Positions 17,407-27,349 of a stretch of DNA of 64,000 nt are shown here, one piece after another; the first letter of the stretch is position 1; every line of letters begins with the position of its first letter. The stretch is from Flavobacterium panacis (lineage in GTDB: Bacteria > Bacteroidota > Bacteroidia > Flavobacteriales > Flavobacteriaceae), in contig NZ_JANKMS010000001.1 in assembly GCF_024649945.1 (NCBI RefSeq), positions 682,001 to 746,000 on the forward strand, given 5' to 3'. Below the pieces are notes generated by a model. That model searched no databases. It worked only from the letters and a program-made list of their open reading frames with translations, and had not been told where the DNA came from. Position numbers and translations under genes: made by a program.

Positions 17407-20202
17407 ATGAAAACAAAATTAATTCTAGCGCATTTCTTGATTCTGGGTTTATCTCAAGTTTCAGCGCAGTTTAAAACTACATTTCCGTTGCCAAAAGAAG
17501 TGGCACACGGAACGCTTCCAAACGGAATGCAGTATTTTATCATGCACAACGAATGGCCAAACGACAGAGCCGATTTCTATTTTGTGCAAAACGTGGGAGC
17601 TATTTTAGAAAATGACGATCAAGACGGATTAGCGCATTTCTTAGAGCACATGGCCTTTAACGGAACAGAGCATTTTAAAGGAAAAGGAATCATCAATATG
17701 TTGGAAAAACAAGGTGTTTCTTTCGGAAAAGATATCAATGCTTATACCGCTTACGACGAAACGGTTTACAACATCAGCAATGTTCCTTCACAAAACAAAA
17801 CTTTATTGGATTCTTGCATGTATGTATTGCACGATTGGTCGGGTTCTTTACTTTTGGCGGATAACGAAATTGATGCTGAAAGAGGTGTAATTCGTGAAGA
17901 ATGGCGCACAAGAAGAAATGCCGATTATAGAGCGGGTGAAAAAATTGATAAAGTCGTATTTGATGGTTCAAAATATGCCAAACGAAATGTAATTGGAGAT
18001 TTGAATGTCATCAATAATTTCAAATATCAAGTCCTTAGAGATTATTATAAAAAATGGTATCAACCGCAAAATCAGGCTGTCGTAATCGTAGGGGACATCG
18101 ACGTCACTTTAATCGAAAAAAGGGTTAAAGAGATTTTCGGTTCGATACCAAAACCTAAAAAAATCAACAAAAGAGAATACGAAAAAATTCCGTTTCATAA
18201 AGAAAACCGTTATGTTCTGGCAACTGACAAAGAATTACAGCGTTCTGGAATTTCACTTTCGTATACTAAATCGAAACCTTTAGTTCAGGATCAGGCTGAA
18301 ATGACCAAAAGCATGCAGGAAAATCTGGCGATACAAATGATGAATACACGTTTTAACGAATACATCATCAATAACGAAACGGCAGGTTTGGCTTTCGGAA
18401 TTTCAAATGATAATCTTTCAAGATTAGACAGCAAATTTTCATTACACATTACTCCGAAAAAAGGAAAATTCATTGAAGCTTTTACAGAAGCTTACAGAGA
18501 ATTTGAAAGAGCGATGCAAAACGGATTCACGCAACAGGAATTAGACCGTTTGAAAACTAAAATGCGTACCAATTACGACAATCGTTTGGCGAATAAAGAT
18601 AAAATTGGAAATGCTTATTGGGCAGAGCAATTACAACTTTATTTCTTAGAATCTAATCCTGTTTTTACGGTTGAAGGCGAACACGAATGGATTAACGCTT
18701 TCTTAAACAATGTTAATTTAGCACAGGTAAATACAGCTTTTAAAGCTTTAAATCCAAAAGATAATTTAGTTTTATCAGTTTCTGCTCCAGAAGATGCTGC
18801 AACAAAATTTCCTGAAGCAAATGAGTATTGGAATGCTATTAAAACCATTTCAAACTCCAAATTAGAACCTTACAAAGAAGAAGAATTAACCGCTTCTCTA
18901 GTAAAAGAAGATTTGAAAGAAAAACCAATTGCAAAAACAGAAGACATCAAACTATTCGCGAATGCGAAAAAATATACTTTGGCAAACGGCGCAAAAGTGA
19001 TTGTTTACCCAACTACTTTGAGTAAGGATCAAATTTTATTTTCAGCTTACAGCGCTGGAGGAAATTCTTTGGCAGATTGGAAAGACCTTCCATCGGCTCA
19101 GATTGCATCGGCAGTGGCGGCGTATTCTGGTTTGGGTGATTATAAATTTACCGATTTAAAAAAGAAACTGACAGGAAAAACGGCGAATGTGAGTCCGTAT
19201 ATTGGTGGTTTATACGAAGGTTTTAACGGAAGCAGTAACAAAGAATCTTTGACGACTTTATTACAGCTTACGTATTTGTATTTCCAACATCCGAGATTTG
19301 ACAATAGCACTTTCGACAAAATAAAAGAGCAATATCAAAACAAATTAAATAATGCTCCAAACAGCAACGAAAAGGCTTTAAATGATACTATTTCAAATCT
19401 AAACACCAATTACAGCAAACGCAACTGGCTTTTAACGCAGGATTTTATCAATTCATTTGATTTAAATAAAGCTAAAAATTTCTACACAGAACGTTTCTCA
19501 AATGCAGGTGATTTTACGTTTTTATTCGTCGGAAACATTTCAGAAAAAGATATTGCTTTAATTAATACCTATTTAGGAAATCTTCCTTCTAATCAAAAAA
19601 CAGAAAAATATGTCGATCATAAAATTTCTATGAAAGACGGAAAAGTAGAAAAAACGATTTTCAGAACAATGGATACGCCAAAAACAACGGTTTATCTTCA
19701 TTTAGAAAACAAAGAGGTTGCTTATAACAAAAAGAACAAAATCTTAAGTTATATGCTATCAGAGTGGCTGACAAAACGTTATTTGGAAACCATTCGTGAA
19801 GAAGAAGGCGGCAGTTACGGTGTTCAAGTTGGAACCGATATTTCACAAATTCCGAGTCCATTATTTTCTTTAGAAATTAACTTCGATTGTAATCCTGATA
19901 AAGCAGATGCTTTAGTGAAAATTGTACACGCTGAACTTGCGAGAGTACAAACTGAAAACATTCCTGTAAATATGCTGGAAGACATCAAACAATCTATTCT
20001 TAAAAACAACCAAGAACAGATTAAACAAAATAGTTATTGGTTAGGCGTTTTAAGCTCTTATGTTCGTGATAACGAAGAGCCACTAAACACTGAACTTCTT
20101 AAAACAACTCTAAGTGCCATAACTGCAAAAGATTTAAAAGAATTCACTGTGAATGCTTTAAAGAAATCTAACAGCGTGCAAGTGCTGATGAAAGCAAAGT
20201 AA
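17407..20202 (+). CDS. Secreted M16-family zinc metallopeptidase (pitrilysin/insulinase type)
   Basis: 931 residues starting at the ATG at 17407, with a signal peptide (to SQVSAQ). The inverted zinc motif HxxEH is clear in HFLEHMAFNGTEHF near residue 79, and the downstream Glu lies in ERGVIREEW. Two M16 halves are present, the inactive C-terminal one carrying EEEGGSYGVQVG near residue 800. It is separated from the S9 gene by a 460-bp repeat-filled spacer, so it may have its own promoter or be read through. Likely substrates are the peptides brought in by the upstream SusC/SusD pair. Confidence 0.92.
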   Translation: MKTKLILAHFLILGLSQVSAQFKTTFPLPKEVAHGTLPNGMQYFIMHNEWPNDRADFYFVQNVGAILENDDQDGLAHFLEHMAFNGTEHFKGKGIINMLEKQGVSFGKDINAYTAYDETVYNISNVPSQNKTLLDSCMYVLHDWSGSLLLADNEIDAERGVIREEWRTRRNADYRAGEKIDKVVFDGSKYAKRNVIGDLNVINNFKYQVLRDYYKKWYQPQNQAVVIVGDIDVTLIEKRVKEIFGSIPKPKKINKREYEKIPFHKENRYVLATDKELQRSGISLSYTKSKPLVQDQAEMTKSMQENLAIQMMNTRFNEYIINNETAGLAFGISNDNLSRLDSKFSLHITPKKGKFIEAFTEAYREFERAMQNGFTQQELDRLKTKMRTNYDNRLANKDKIGNAYWAEQLQLYFLESNPVFTVEGEHEWINAFLNNVNLAQVNTAFKALNPKDNLVLSVSAPEDAATKFPEANEYWNAIKTISNSKLEPYKEEELTASLVKEDLKEKPIAKTEDIKLFANAKKYTLANGAKVIVYPTTLSKDQILFSAYSAGGNSLADWKDLPSAQIASAVAAYSGLGDYKFTDLKKKLTGKTANVSPYIGGLYEGFNGSSNKESLTTLLQLTYLYFQHPRFDNSTFDKIKEQYQNKLNNAPNSNEKALNDTISNLNTNYSKRNWLLTQDFINSFDLNKAKNFYTERFSNAGDFTFLFVGNISEKDIALINTYLGNLPSNQKTEKYVDHKISMKDGKVEKTIFRTMDTPKTTVYLHLENKEVAYNKKNKILSYMLSEWLTKRYLETIREEEGGSYGVQVGTDISQIPSPLFSLEINFDCNPDKADALVKIVHAELARVQTENIPVNMLEDIKQSILKNNQEQIKQNSYWLGVLSSYVRDNEEPLNTELLKTTLSAITAKDLKEFTVNALKKSNSVQVLMKAK

Positions 20203-20284
20203 GAATCTCTTGTAAACCTTATCCTGAATAGGGTTTATAATGTTCTTATCGATTTTTTTATTTTTTATTTTAATTAGTTTTTAA

Positions 20285-20309
20285 AGGCTGTCCAAAAGAC
20301 AGCCTTTAT
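20285..20309 (+). terminator. Rho-independent terminator after the M16 peptidase gene
   Basis: AAAGGCTGTC (20285-20294), loop CAAAA, GACAGCCTTT (20300-20309), followed by attatttt. Perfect 10-bp stem. A weaker hairpin (20212-20236, TAAACCTTAT/ATAGGGTTTA) precedes it. Confidence 0.85.
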
Positions 20310-20379
20310 TATTTTAAAAATTAATCGGCGTCTTTGCTTATATTTGAAGGAACTAAATTTCCTAAAAGCTTCGCAAGAA

Positions 20380-21240
20380 ATGAGCAAAATTAATACCTAC
20401 ACGCTCGAACATCATAAAAGCTTGTTTACCAATCAAAACGACAAGAAAGATTATTTTTATGTACAGATTGAAGATCATCCGTATATAGATATTCCGTATC
20501 GGGCTGAAAGTTATGCGATTGAATTTCTGAAAAAAGGAAGCATTATCATGCAGACCCGATTGGATAAAATTGTCGTAGAAGCTCCTGCAATTTTGGCGCT
20601 GGGTCCAAATGTCATTCGAAGTTTCAGCAAAAACAGCGAAGAAATTTTAATGGATATTATCTTTTTTAAACCCAAGTTTTTTCTCGAAACGCAAACCAAT
20701 GTCTTCTTCCTTTCACAATATGATTTTTTTGAAAAAAGTGAGTTGCATGTATTTCCTTTAGAGAAAAAAACAAAACTAAAATTCGAACAGCTTTTTAATT
20801 TAATTCAAGAAAATCTTCAAACAAATCATTTTCATCAGGATTCTATTCTTAGAAGTTATTTGTACATTTTGATATTCGAATTGGATTCGATGAAAAAAAA
20901 TCTTCCAAATAAAGAAATTCAAAATCCTTTGTTTGAAAAATTTAAAGAACTTTTGGTGAAAGATTTTATCAAACATCGTTCGCCATCTTATTATGCTGAA
21001 AGTTTAAATGTGACCAGAAAATACCTTTCGGAAGTTATAAAAAACAACAGTGGTAAAACAACCCGCGAATGGATTGATGAAATGGTGATTTTAGAAGCCA
21101 AAGTTTTACTTCAAAATAAATCATTAACGATCAGTCAGATTAGCGACGTGTTGCATTTTTCGAATCCGTCTGTTTTTGGTAAATTCTTTAAAAACTACAC
21201 ACAGTCTTCTCCTTTAGAATATCGAAATCATTTAAAATAA
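20380..21240 (+). CDS. AraC-family transcriptional regulator
   Basis: The preferred start is the ATG at 20380 (MSKINTYTLEHH); a TTG at 20344 would add 12 residues. About 286 residues. The N-terminal cupin-like sensing part contains YAIEFLKKGSIIMQT. The C-terminal AraC double helix-turn-helix runs from YYAESLNVTRKYLSEVIKNNSGKTTREWIDE to FSNPSVFGKFFKNYTQSSPLEYRNHLK. It follows a strong terminator, so it is an independent unit. The small gene at 21335 downstream may be its partner or target. Confidence 0.9.
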   Translation: MSKINTYTLEHHKSLFTNQNDKKDYFYVQIEDHPYIDIPYRAESYAIEFLKKGSIIMQTRLDKIVVEAPAILALGPNVIRSFSKNSEEILMDIIFFKPKFFLETQTNVFFLSQYDFFEKSELHVFPLEKKTKLKFEQLFNLIQENLQTNHFHQDSILRSYLYILIFELDSMKKNLPNKEIQNPLFEKFKELLVKDFIKHRSPSYYAESLNVTRKYLSEVIKNNSGKTTREWIDEMVILEAKVLLQNKSLTISQISDVLHFSNPSVFGKFFKNYTQSSPLEYRNHLK

Positions 21241-21334
21241 AACCGACTTTCTGACCAACATTTCAGACTTTTGTCCCTTTACTTCTAAAACAAATAACTG
21301 CAGTTTTGTATTGATAATTGAATACCTAAAAAAC

Positions 21335-21841
21335 ATGTCAAAAAAAGCACAATTTGTAGTTATTATACAAGATACCGCCACTTGGATGGAAAATCAGGCA
21401 AAAAAATTCTATTCGAATCTCTTTTCATCTGAAGCAATTGGCGAAAAATATGTTGCTGAAACCCTTTCTATTCCAGCACTTTTTAAAGTTCAAAACGATT
21501 TTAATATTGAAGTTTTAATGGTTCATGAAAATGAAACTCCATCGTCTTTTCTGCAATTGAATTCTTCCCGAATTTTAAATGAAAAAATCGAAGCCGAAAA
21601 ACCAATTTGCATTGATCACATCGTTTATTCTGATGTTGAAGAAATTCAAATACTTTTTGATCGAGCAGAAGTCATTGCCCAACAAAGAAAACACGATTTG
21701 GTCTGGGTTAAACTTTTTGAATCTGATTTGATTTTGAAAGAAACTCTTATCGGAATGGGATACACTGCATTTAACTTTTCAGAAGCGATGACAGAAAATC
21801 TTCCTGTAAAACAGTTGCTTTTAAAAAAGGAAATCAATTAA
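21335..21841 (+). CDS. Uncharacterised protein, possibly GNAT-like
   Basis: The ATG at 21335 (MSKKAQF) is preferred over a TTG at 21311. About 168 residues, no signal peptide. The C-terminal half (VEEIQILFDRAEVIAQQRKHDLVWVKLFESDLILKETLIGMGYTAF) resembles the end of GNAT acetyltransferases, where a neighbour-helix and a 'Y/F-x-x-x-GY/F' strand follow an Ile/Leu-rich strand. The acetyl-CoA loop is not obvious, so the assignment is weak. It lies about 95 bp downstream of the AraC gene on the same strand. Confidence 0.6.
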   Translation: MSKKAQFVVIIQDTATWMENQAKKFYSNLFSSEAIGEKYVAETLSIPALFKVQNDFNIEVLMVHENETPSSFLQLNSSRILNEKIEAEKPICIDHIVYSDVEEIQILFDRAEVIAQQRKHDLVWVKLFESDLILKETLIGMGYTAFNFSEAMTENLPVKQLLLKKEIN

Positions 21842-21847
21842 ATAAAA

Positions 21848-21877
21848 AAACTGCTGGCAAAATACAGCCAGCAGTTT
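21848..21877. terminator. Bidirectional terminator between convergent genes
   Basis: AAACTGCTGGC (21848-21858), 8-nt loop, GCCAGCAGTTT (21867-21877), flanked by an A-run on one side and ctattttatt on the other. It sits exactly between convergent stops at 21841 and 21883. Confidence 0.9.
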
Positions 21878-21882
21878 CTATT

Positions 21883-22665
21883 TTATTCTTCCAGTGCCAT
21901 TAGTTCTAATTTGGCTACAATTAGTGCCAAATTATCTTCCAACATGATACGTCCATCTCGCCATTCTTTTTTATCGGATTCCTTTGCTATTCTAAAGATA
22001 AAATCGCCTGTAAAAACATATTCTGTAGTTTCTCTTAAACCGTTGGCTGTAATTCGTTTTAAAGCTTCTCTTAAATCTACTTTAATTTCGATTCCGTTGC
22101 TAAAAAAAACGGTATCTAAACCGTGTTCGCTTTTTCCAAATTTATGACCTCGGTATTCTATTAATTTTATAAAAGCATTCATAAATAACAGAGCACGATT
22201 GATGCTGTCAATAGAAACATTTAAGTCTAAAACATTAGATTTAGCTTCGTAAATTCCATCGTTTAAAACTTTGCTGATCCAAAGTTTTTCTGTTGCTGTT
22301 ACAATGGGAAAAGGATTTTTCAGCTTTTTAGGAACTTGCAAAGGGGCATTTTCATCATTTTTAATTTTTACAGCCAATTCTTGTAAAGGTGTCGGTTTGG
22401 AAGCAATTCTAAAATGCATCTCATACCTCTTTTTAAAAATACTGATTTCATTATTTCCTTTGTAATTGAAAGCCAATTTTGGAATGTTAATACGCTTGTA
22501 TTCCGGTCCTGTCCAATGTTTGTTTTTTGGAAGCGGAATTTCCAGTTTGGAACAGGCATTTTTGATTCCCATCGTAGAAATCTCATAATGTTTTGCAATT
22601 TGTACGAGTGGAAATTTCCAAACCAAAGTATAAAGTTCTGAACGGGTAAAAGTAATTTTGTCCAT
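21883..22665 (-). CDS. Uncharacterised protein with N-terminal helix-turn-helix-like domain
   Basis: 260 residues from the ATG at 22665. The first 45 residues (FTRSELYTLVWKFPLVQIAKHYEISTMGIKNACSKLEIPLPKNKHW) match a recurring pattern, RSELYxLVWxxPxxxLAKxYxISxxxLxKxCxxLxIPxPxxGYW. I know it from many hypothetical proteins, where it looks like a DNA-binding helix-turn-helix. The rest is an alpha/beta region with no recognised catalytic motif. Cytoplasmic; isolated gene. Confidence 0.7.
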   Translation of the reverse strand: MDKITFTRSELYTLVWKFPLVQIAKHYEISTMGIKNACSKLEIPLPKNKHWTGPEYKRINIPKLAFNYKGNNEISIFKKRYEMHFRIASKPTPLQELAVKIKNDENAPLQVPKKLKNPFPIVTATEKLWISKVLNDGIYEAKSNVLDLNVSIDSINRALLFMNAFIKLIEYRGHKFGKSEHGLDTVFFSNGIEIKVDLREALKRITANGLRETTEYVFTGDFIFRIAKESDKKEWRDGRIMLEDNLALIVAKLELMALEE

Positions 22666-22748
22666 CTCAGTAATTCAAAAATCAATTAAAATAGAAATTC
22701 ACCATCAATGCTATTGGCAGAGATGGTGAATTTTAAAATGTATTTGGC

Positions 22749-24158
22749 CTACTCTACTCCGCCTCCTAAGGCACGGTAAAGATTAATAGCCGCGTTTAAT
22801 TTTTCTAATTTTATAGTCACAACATCCAGATCATTTTGCAGCGAACTATTTTGAGCTGTAATTACCTCTAAATAATTCGCCATACCACTTTTGTAAAGCA
22901 GTGAAGCATCAGCAGTAGCCTTGTCTAAAGAAGCTGCTTTTTCTTCGGCTAAAACAATTCTTTCATCAGCATATTTTAATCTTGACATGGCATCGTTTAC
23001 CTCGCCAACTGCCGTAATAAAAGATTGTCTAAACTGAACGACTGCTTTTTCCTGTTCTAAAACTGCGACTTCATAAGCCGTTCGCAATGCTTTTTTTCTA
23101 AAAATAGGCTGCGCTAAATTGGCTGCAATAGTTTTAGTAATTGATCCTGGAAAATCAAACCATTTCTCAAATTCAAATGAATTCACTCCAATCGATGGGC
23201 TTAAACTTAAAGCGGGATACATGGTAGCTTTTGCCAATCCTGTTTTAGCATTCGCCGACATAACAGCATATTCGCTTGCTTTTACATCTGGTCTTCGGCT
23301 TAAAAGTGACATTGGAATTCCTGTTGGAAAAATAACGTTTATCTCTGCTGCATCAATATTTCCAGCACGTTCTATTTTATCTGGATATTCTCCGCATAAA
23401 ATCTGCAAGGCATTTTCCTGAACTGCAATATTTGCTTTCGCTAAAGGCATTAATAATTCAGCCGTTTTTTTCTGAGCTTCTGTCTGATTTACTGCCAAAG
23501 AACTAATCGAACCCGAATTGTATTGCAATTTCATCATATCCAAAGTACTTGTACTCAATTCGATGTTTTTCTCTGCAATTTTAAGTTGTTCATCCAAACC
23601 TAAAAGATTATAATACGCTTGAGCCACCTGAACTATAATTCGAGTTTTTAATGCCGAAAGATTTTCTTTTTGAGCAAAATAGGCTGCTTTAGCATCTCTT
23701 TTCTGCATGGCTGCTTTTCCCCAAATATCAACTTCCCAAGAAAGACGCAAATTGGCACTGTAATCATCCATATAATCTTTACCAATAAACTGCTGGCTTA
23801 GCGATCCGTTTAAGGAATTTTTTGAAGGATAGGCACGGCTTGCACCTGCATCAAAATCAAGTGTTGGAAGTAAGGACAGCTTGGCTTGTTTGTAACTAAG
23901 GTCAAGCTGTTCCATACTTTTCATTGCAATAAGCACCTCATTGTTTTTAACGAGGGCTTTTTCAATTAAATTAACCAACAAAGGATCTTTGTAATAACTT
24001 TTCCACGGCAGTAAAACCGTGTCTCCAGTAACAGCCATTTCCTCTCGGAATTTTTCTGGAGCATTTAAATCTGTACGGGAATATTTTTTTCCTACCACAC
24101 ACGAAGTCATAATCGTTCCGGTAAGTAAAACAACTCCGATTTTATATAGTGTTTTCAT
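22749..24158 (-). CDS. RND efflux system outer-membrane factor (NodT/OprM lipoprotein family)
   Basis: 469 residues. Lipoprotein signal VVLLTGTIMTSC near residue 20. Two OEP/TolC repeats are recognisable: AQAYYNLLGLDEQLKIAEKNIELSTSTLDMMKLQYNSGSIS in the first half, and VRFRQSF/VGEVNDAMSRLKYADERIVLAEEKAASL with LYKSGMANYLEVITAQNS in the second. It is the last gene of the minus-strand efflux operon, 2 bp after the pump gene, and forms the exit duct. Confidence 0.93.
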   Translation of the reverse strand: MKTLYKIGVVLLTGTIMTSCVVGKKYSRTDLNAPEKFREEMAVTGDTVLLPWKSYYKDPLLVNLIEKALVKNNEVLIAMKSMEQLDLSYKQAKLSLLPTLDFDAGASRAYPSKNSLNGSLSQQFIGKDYMDDYSANLRLSWEVDIWGKAAMQKRDAKAAYFAQKENLSALKTRIIVQVAQAYYNLLGLDEQLKIAEKNIELSTSTLDMMKLQYNSGSISSLAVNQTEAQKKTAELLMPLAKANIAVQENALQILCGEYPDKIERAGNIDAAEINVIFPTGIPMSLLSRRPDVKASEYAVMSANAKTGLAKATMYPALSLSPSIGVNSFEFEKWFDFPGSITKTIAANLAQPIFRKKALRTAYEVAVLEQEKAVVQFRQSFITAVGEVNDAMSRLKYADERIVLAEEKAASLDKATADASLLYKSGMANYLEVITAQNSSLQNDLDVVTIKLEKLNAAINLYRALGGGVE

Positions 24159-24160
24159 TC

Positions 24161-27100
24161 TTATTCTTTTATCGTTTGAACTTGTGCTGGAATCTTTTTA
24201 CTGGATACTTTTTCTTGTAAATATTGGAATACAATGAAAAGCAACGGAATTACAAAAATTCCCAAAATCACACCACTTAACATCCCGATTGAAGCGCTGA
24301 CACTAATAGATCTATTACCAACAGCAGTTCCTCCAGAAGCAAACATTAACGGAATCATACCTACAATAAAGGCCAGCGAAGTCATGATAATAGGTCTTAA
24401 CCTTGATCTTGCTCCTTCGATTGCCGCTTCGACAATACTTAATCCTGCGAGACGTCTTTGTAATGCAAATTCCACAATCAAAATGGCGTTTTTCGCCAGA
24501 AGTCCAACCAGCATGATTAATCCGACCTGAACGTAAATATTATTGTCTAAACCAACTGCTTTAACTCCAGCAAATGCGCCTAAAATACCTGTTGGAATTG
24601 AAAGTAAAACAGCAAGCGGTAATAAGTAACTTTCGTATTGTGCTGCCAATAAAAAGAACACAAACAATAGACATAATCCGAAAATAGCAACGGTTTGGTT
24701 TCCTCCTGCTTTCTCTTCCAAACTTAAACCTGTCCATTCGTAACTGTAATCAGCTGGAAGTTTATCTAGTACTTTCTCCAAATTCCCCATAATCTGACCA
24801 TTACTATAACCTGGTAAAGCCATTGCGGTAATGTTTACCGAATTATAAAGGTTGTAACGGTTTACCGATTCTGGTCCGTATACTTTATGGAATTTCACAA
24901 TTGATTTTACAGGAACCATCTGCATGTCAGCATTTCTTACGAAAATTTCATTAAATGCATCTTGATCCATTCTGAAAATTCCGTCTGCTTTTACATTCAC
25001 TCTATAAAATTTACCAAATCGGGTAAAATCTGAAGATTGATCTCCTGCAAAATAAGTTTGAATGTTTCCTAAAAGGTCTTTTACATTCACTCCCATCTGA
25101 CGAGCTTTGTCTTCATCAACTTCCAATTCCAACTGCGGATAATCAGCTCTAAAAGTCGTGTAAGCATATTGAACACCAGGCTGCTGCATAATTTGGGCAA
25201 TCACTTTATCAGACATTGCTTTTAAAACTTCTGGACTTCTTGCCATTCTGTCCTGCAACACTATTTCGGCACCACTTGTTACCCCAAATCCTTCTACTGG
25301 AGGCATTCTAAACACCATAATCGAACCTTCTTTGATTGTCGATAACTTTCCAGTAACGCTATTCAAAATTTCATCAATATCTTTAACTTCACCTCTTTCT
25401 TTTTTAGGTTTTAGTTTGATAAATCCTAAACCATAAGCGGTGCTGGCACTGTTGCTCAAAATGTTGAATCCCGTAATACTCGTATTAACATCAATAGCTT
25501 TTTCTGATTCTAGTATTTTCTCCATTCTCTCCACTACCGCAGTCGTACGATCAAGAGCTGTTCCTGGAGGCATAGATAAACTGTACACCATGAATCCGTC
25601 ATCTTCTAACGGAACGAAACTTTTTGGTGTAGACATCATCATGTAAACTGCAAGTGCTGTAACTCCAGTAACTAATCCTGCAGCAATCCATTTTTTCCCG
25701 ATAAGGAAACGAACGCCTTTAATATATCTTCCCGTAAAATTGTTGAAACTCGTATTGAATCCGATGAAAAAACGGTCTTTAAAACTTGTTTTGTGTTCGT
25801 GATCACCATGTTTATCTCCGTGATTTTTTAGCAAAAGCGCACATAAAGCAGGAGTTAATGTCAAGGCATTTACAGCTGAAATGATAATCGCAATCGCCAA
25901 TGTATAAGCAAATTGCTTGTAGAAAATCCCCGAAGATCCTGTCATGAATCCAATCGGAATAAATACGGCTGACATTACCAAAGTAATCGAAATTACAGCT
26001 CCCGTAATCTCTGCCATTGCTCCGTGAGTAGCTTCTTTTGCTGAAATTCCTGCATCTTCTTCCATTTTACTGTGAACGGCTTCGACAACCACAATCGCAT
26101 CATCGACCACAATTCCAATCGCAAGTACTAAGGCAAAAAGCGTTAAGATGTTAATCGTAAATCCAAAAACCAACAAGAAGAAAAATGTTCCCACAATCGC
26201 AACTGGAACCGCAATAGCTGGAATAATCGTCGAGCGAATGTCTTGAAGGAAAATAAATACTACGATAAATACCAGAATAAAAGCTTCAAATAATGTTGAT
26301 TTTACCTGTCCTGTTGCTTCGTCTAATCTGTCTTTGGTACTCATTACGTTTACGTATTTAATACCTGGAGGGAAAGATTTTGAAAGTCGTTCTACTTCTT
26401 TATTGATTCCAATTTCAATGTCGTTGGCATTTGACCCAGAAGTTTGTAAAATTGCCATTGTCACAGCATTTTTACTGTTCGATTTGTTGTCTCCGCTGTA
26501 CGAAATAGAACCAAATTCTACTCGCGCCACATCTTTTAATCTTAAAACATTACTTCCATTATTTTTAACGACAATGTTTTCATATTGTTCTGGTTTGTTC
26601 TTTTTTCCTTTGTAACGAATTACATATTCTAAAGCTGCTTTAGATTCTTCTCCCAATTTACCTGGAGCCGATTCTAAACTTTGTTCTGCAATAGCCTGCG
26701 TTACATCTGAAGGAACTAAACCTGCATTTGCCATTTTACGAGGATCCAGCCAGATTCTCATCGAGTAATCTTTCTGACCGAAAATCTGAACTTGTCCAAC
26801 ACCTGGAACACGTTTCATTTGTGGTACTAAATTGATATTGGCATAATTCTGCAGAAACAATTCGTCGTATTTGCTATTATCATCTGTATACAAGTTGAAA
26901 ATAACAATCATACTATTTTGCTGCTTCGAAGTTGTAAGTCCCATACGGACAACTTCTTGCGGTAATTTTGGAGTTGCCTGCTGTACTCTGTTCTGTACGT
27001 TTACCGCAGCTTGATCTGGATCAATACCTTGTTTAAAAATAACGCTAATCGAAAAAGATCCGTCGTTACTCGCAGTAGACTTGATGTACTGCATATTTTC

Positions 27101-27316
27101 AACTCCGTTAATTTGTTCTTCCAGCGGCGTTACCACAGAACGAATAACGGTTTCACTATTTCCTCCTGGATATGAACCGCTTACCATTACGGTTGGCGGC
27201 GAAATATCAGGGAATCTCGTTACAGATAATCTGGTAAGACCTATAATCCCCAATATTACCAATACAATAGAGATAACTGTGGCCAATACCGGCCTGTCTA
27301 TTATTTTCTTTAACAT
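24161..27316 (-). CDS. RND multidrug efflux transporter, HAE1/AcrB type
   Basis: 1051 residues, full family length. The proton-relay Asp pair is seen in GIVVDDAIVVVEAV (TM4) and the relay Lys in GLLAKNAILIVEFA (TM10). The start (MLKKIIDRPVLATVISIVLVILGIIGLTRLSVTRFPDISPPTV) and the porter and docking domains are typical. It exports hydrophobic compounds using the proton gradient, with the adaptor at 27350-28495 and the outer-membrane factor at 22749-24158. Confidence 0.96.
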   Translation of the reverse strand: MLKKIIDRPVLATVISIVLVILGIIGLTRLSVTRFPDISPPTVMVSGSYPGGNSETVIRSVVTPLEEQINGVENMQYIKSTASNDGSFSISVIFKQGIDPDQAAVNVQNRVQQATPKLPQEVVRMGLTTSKQQNSMIVIFNLYTDDNSKYDELFLQNYANINLVPQMKRVPGVGQVQIFGQKDYSMRIWLDPRKMANAGLVPSDVTQAIAEQSLESAPGKLGEESKAALEYVIRYKGKKNKPEQYENIVVKNNGSNVLRLKDVARVEFGSISYSGDNKSNSKNAVTMAILQTSGSNANDIEIGINKEVERLSKSFPPGIKYVNVMSTKDRLDEATGQVKSTLFEAFILVFIVVFIFLQDIRSTIIPAIAVPVAIVGTFFFLLVFGFTINILTLFALVLAIGIVVDDAIVVVEAVHSKMEEDAGISAKEATHGAMAEITGAVISITLVMSAVFIPIGFMTGSSGIFYKQFAYTLAIAIIISAVNALTLTPALCALLLKNHGDKHGDHEHKTSFKDRFFIGFNTSFNNFTGRYIKGVRFLIGKKWIAAGLVTGVTALAVYMMMSTPKSFVPLEDDGFMVYSLSMPPGTALDRTTAVVERMEKILESEKAIDVNTSITGFNILSNSASTAYGLGFIKLKPKKERGEVKDIDEILNSVTGKLSTIKEGSIMVFRMPPVEGFGVTSGAEIVLQDRMARSPEVLKAMSDKVIAQIMQQPGVQYAYTTFRADYPQLELEVDEDKARQMGVNVKDLLGNIQTYFAGDQSSDFTRFGKFYRVNVKADGIFRMDQDAFNEIFVRNADMQMVPVKSIVKFHKVYGPESVNRYNLYNSVNITAMALPGYSNGQIMGNLEKVLDKLPADYSYEWTGLSLEEKAGGNQTVAIFGLCLLFVFFLLAAQYESYLLPLAVLLSIPTGILGAFAGVKAVGLDNNIYVQVGLIMLVGLLAKNAILIVEFALQRRLAGLSIVEAAIEGARSRLRPIIMTSLAFIVGMIPLMFASGGTAVGNRSISVSASIGMLSGVILGIFVIPLLFIVFQYLQEKVSSKKIPAQVQTIKE

Positions 27317-27349
27317 GGAAAATGTTATTTTATATTTTTAAATCAAAAA

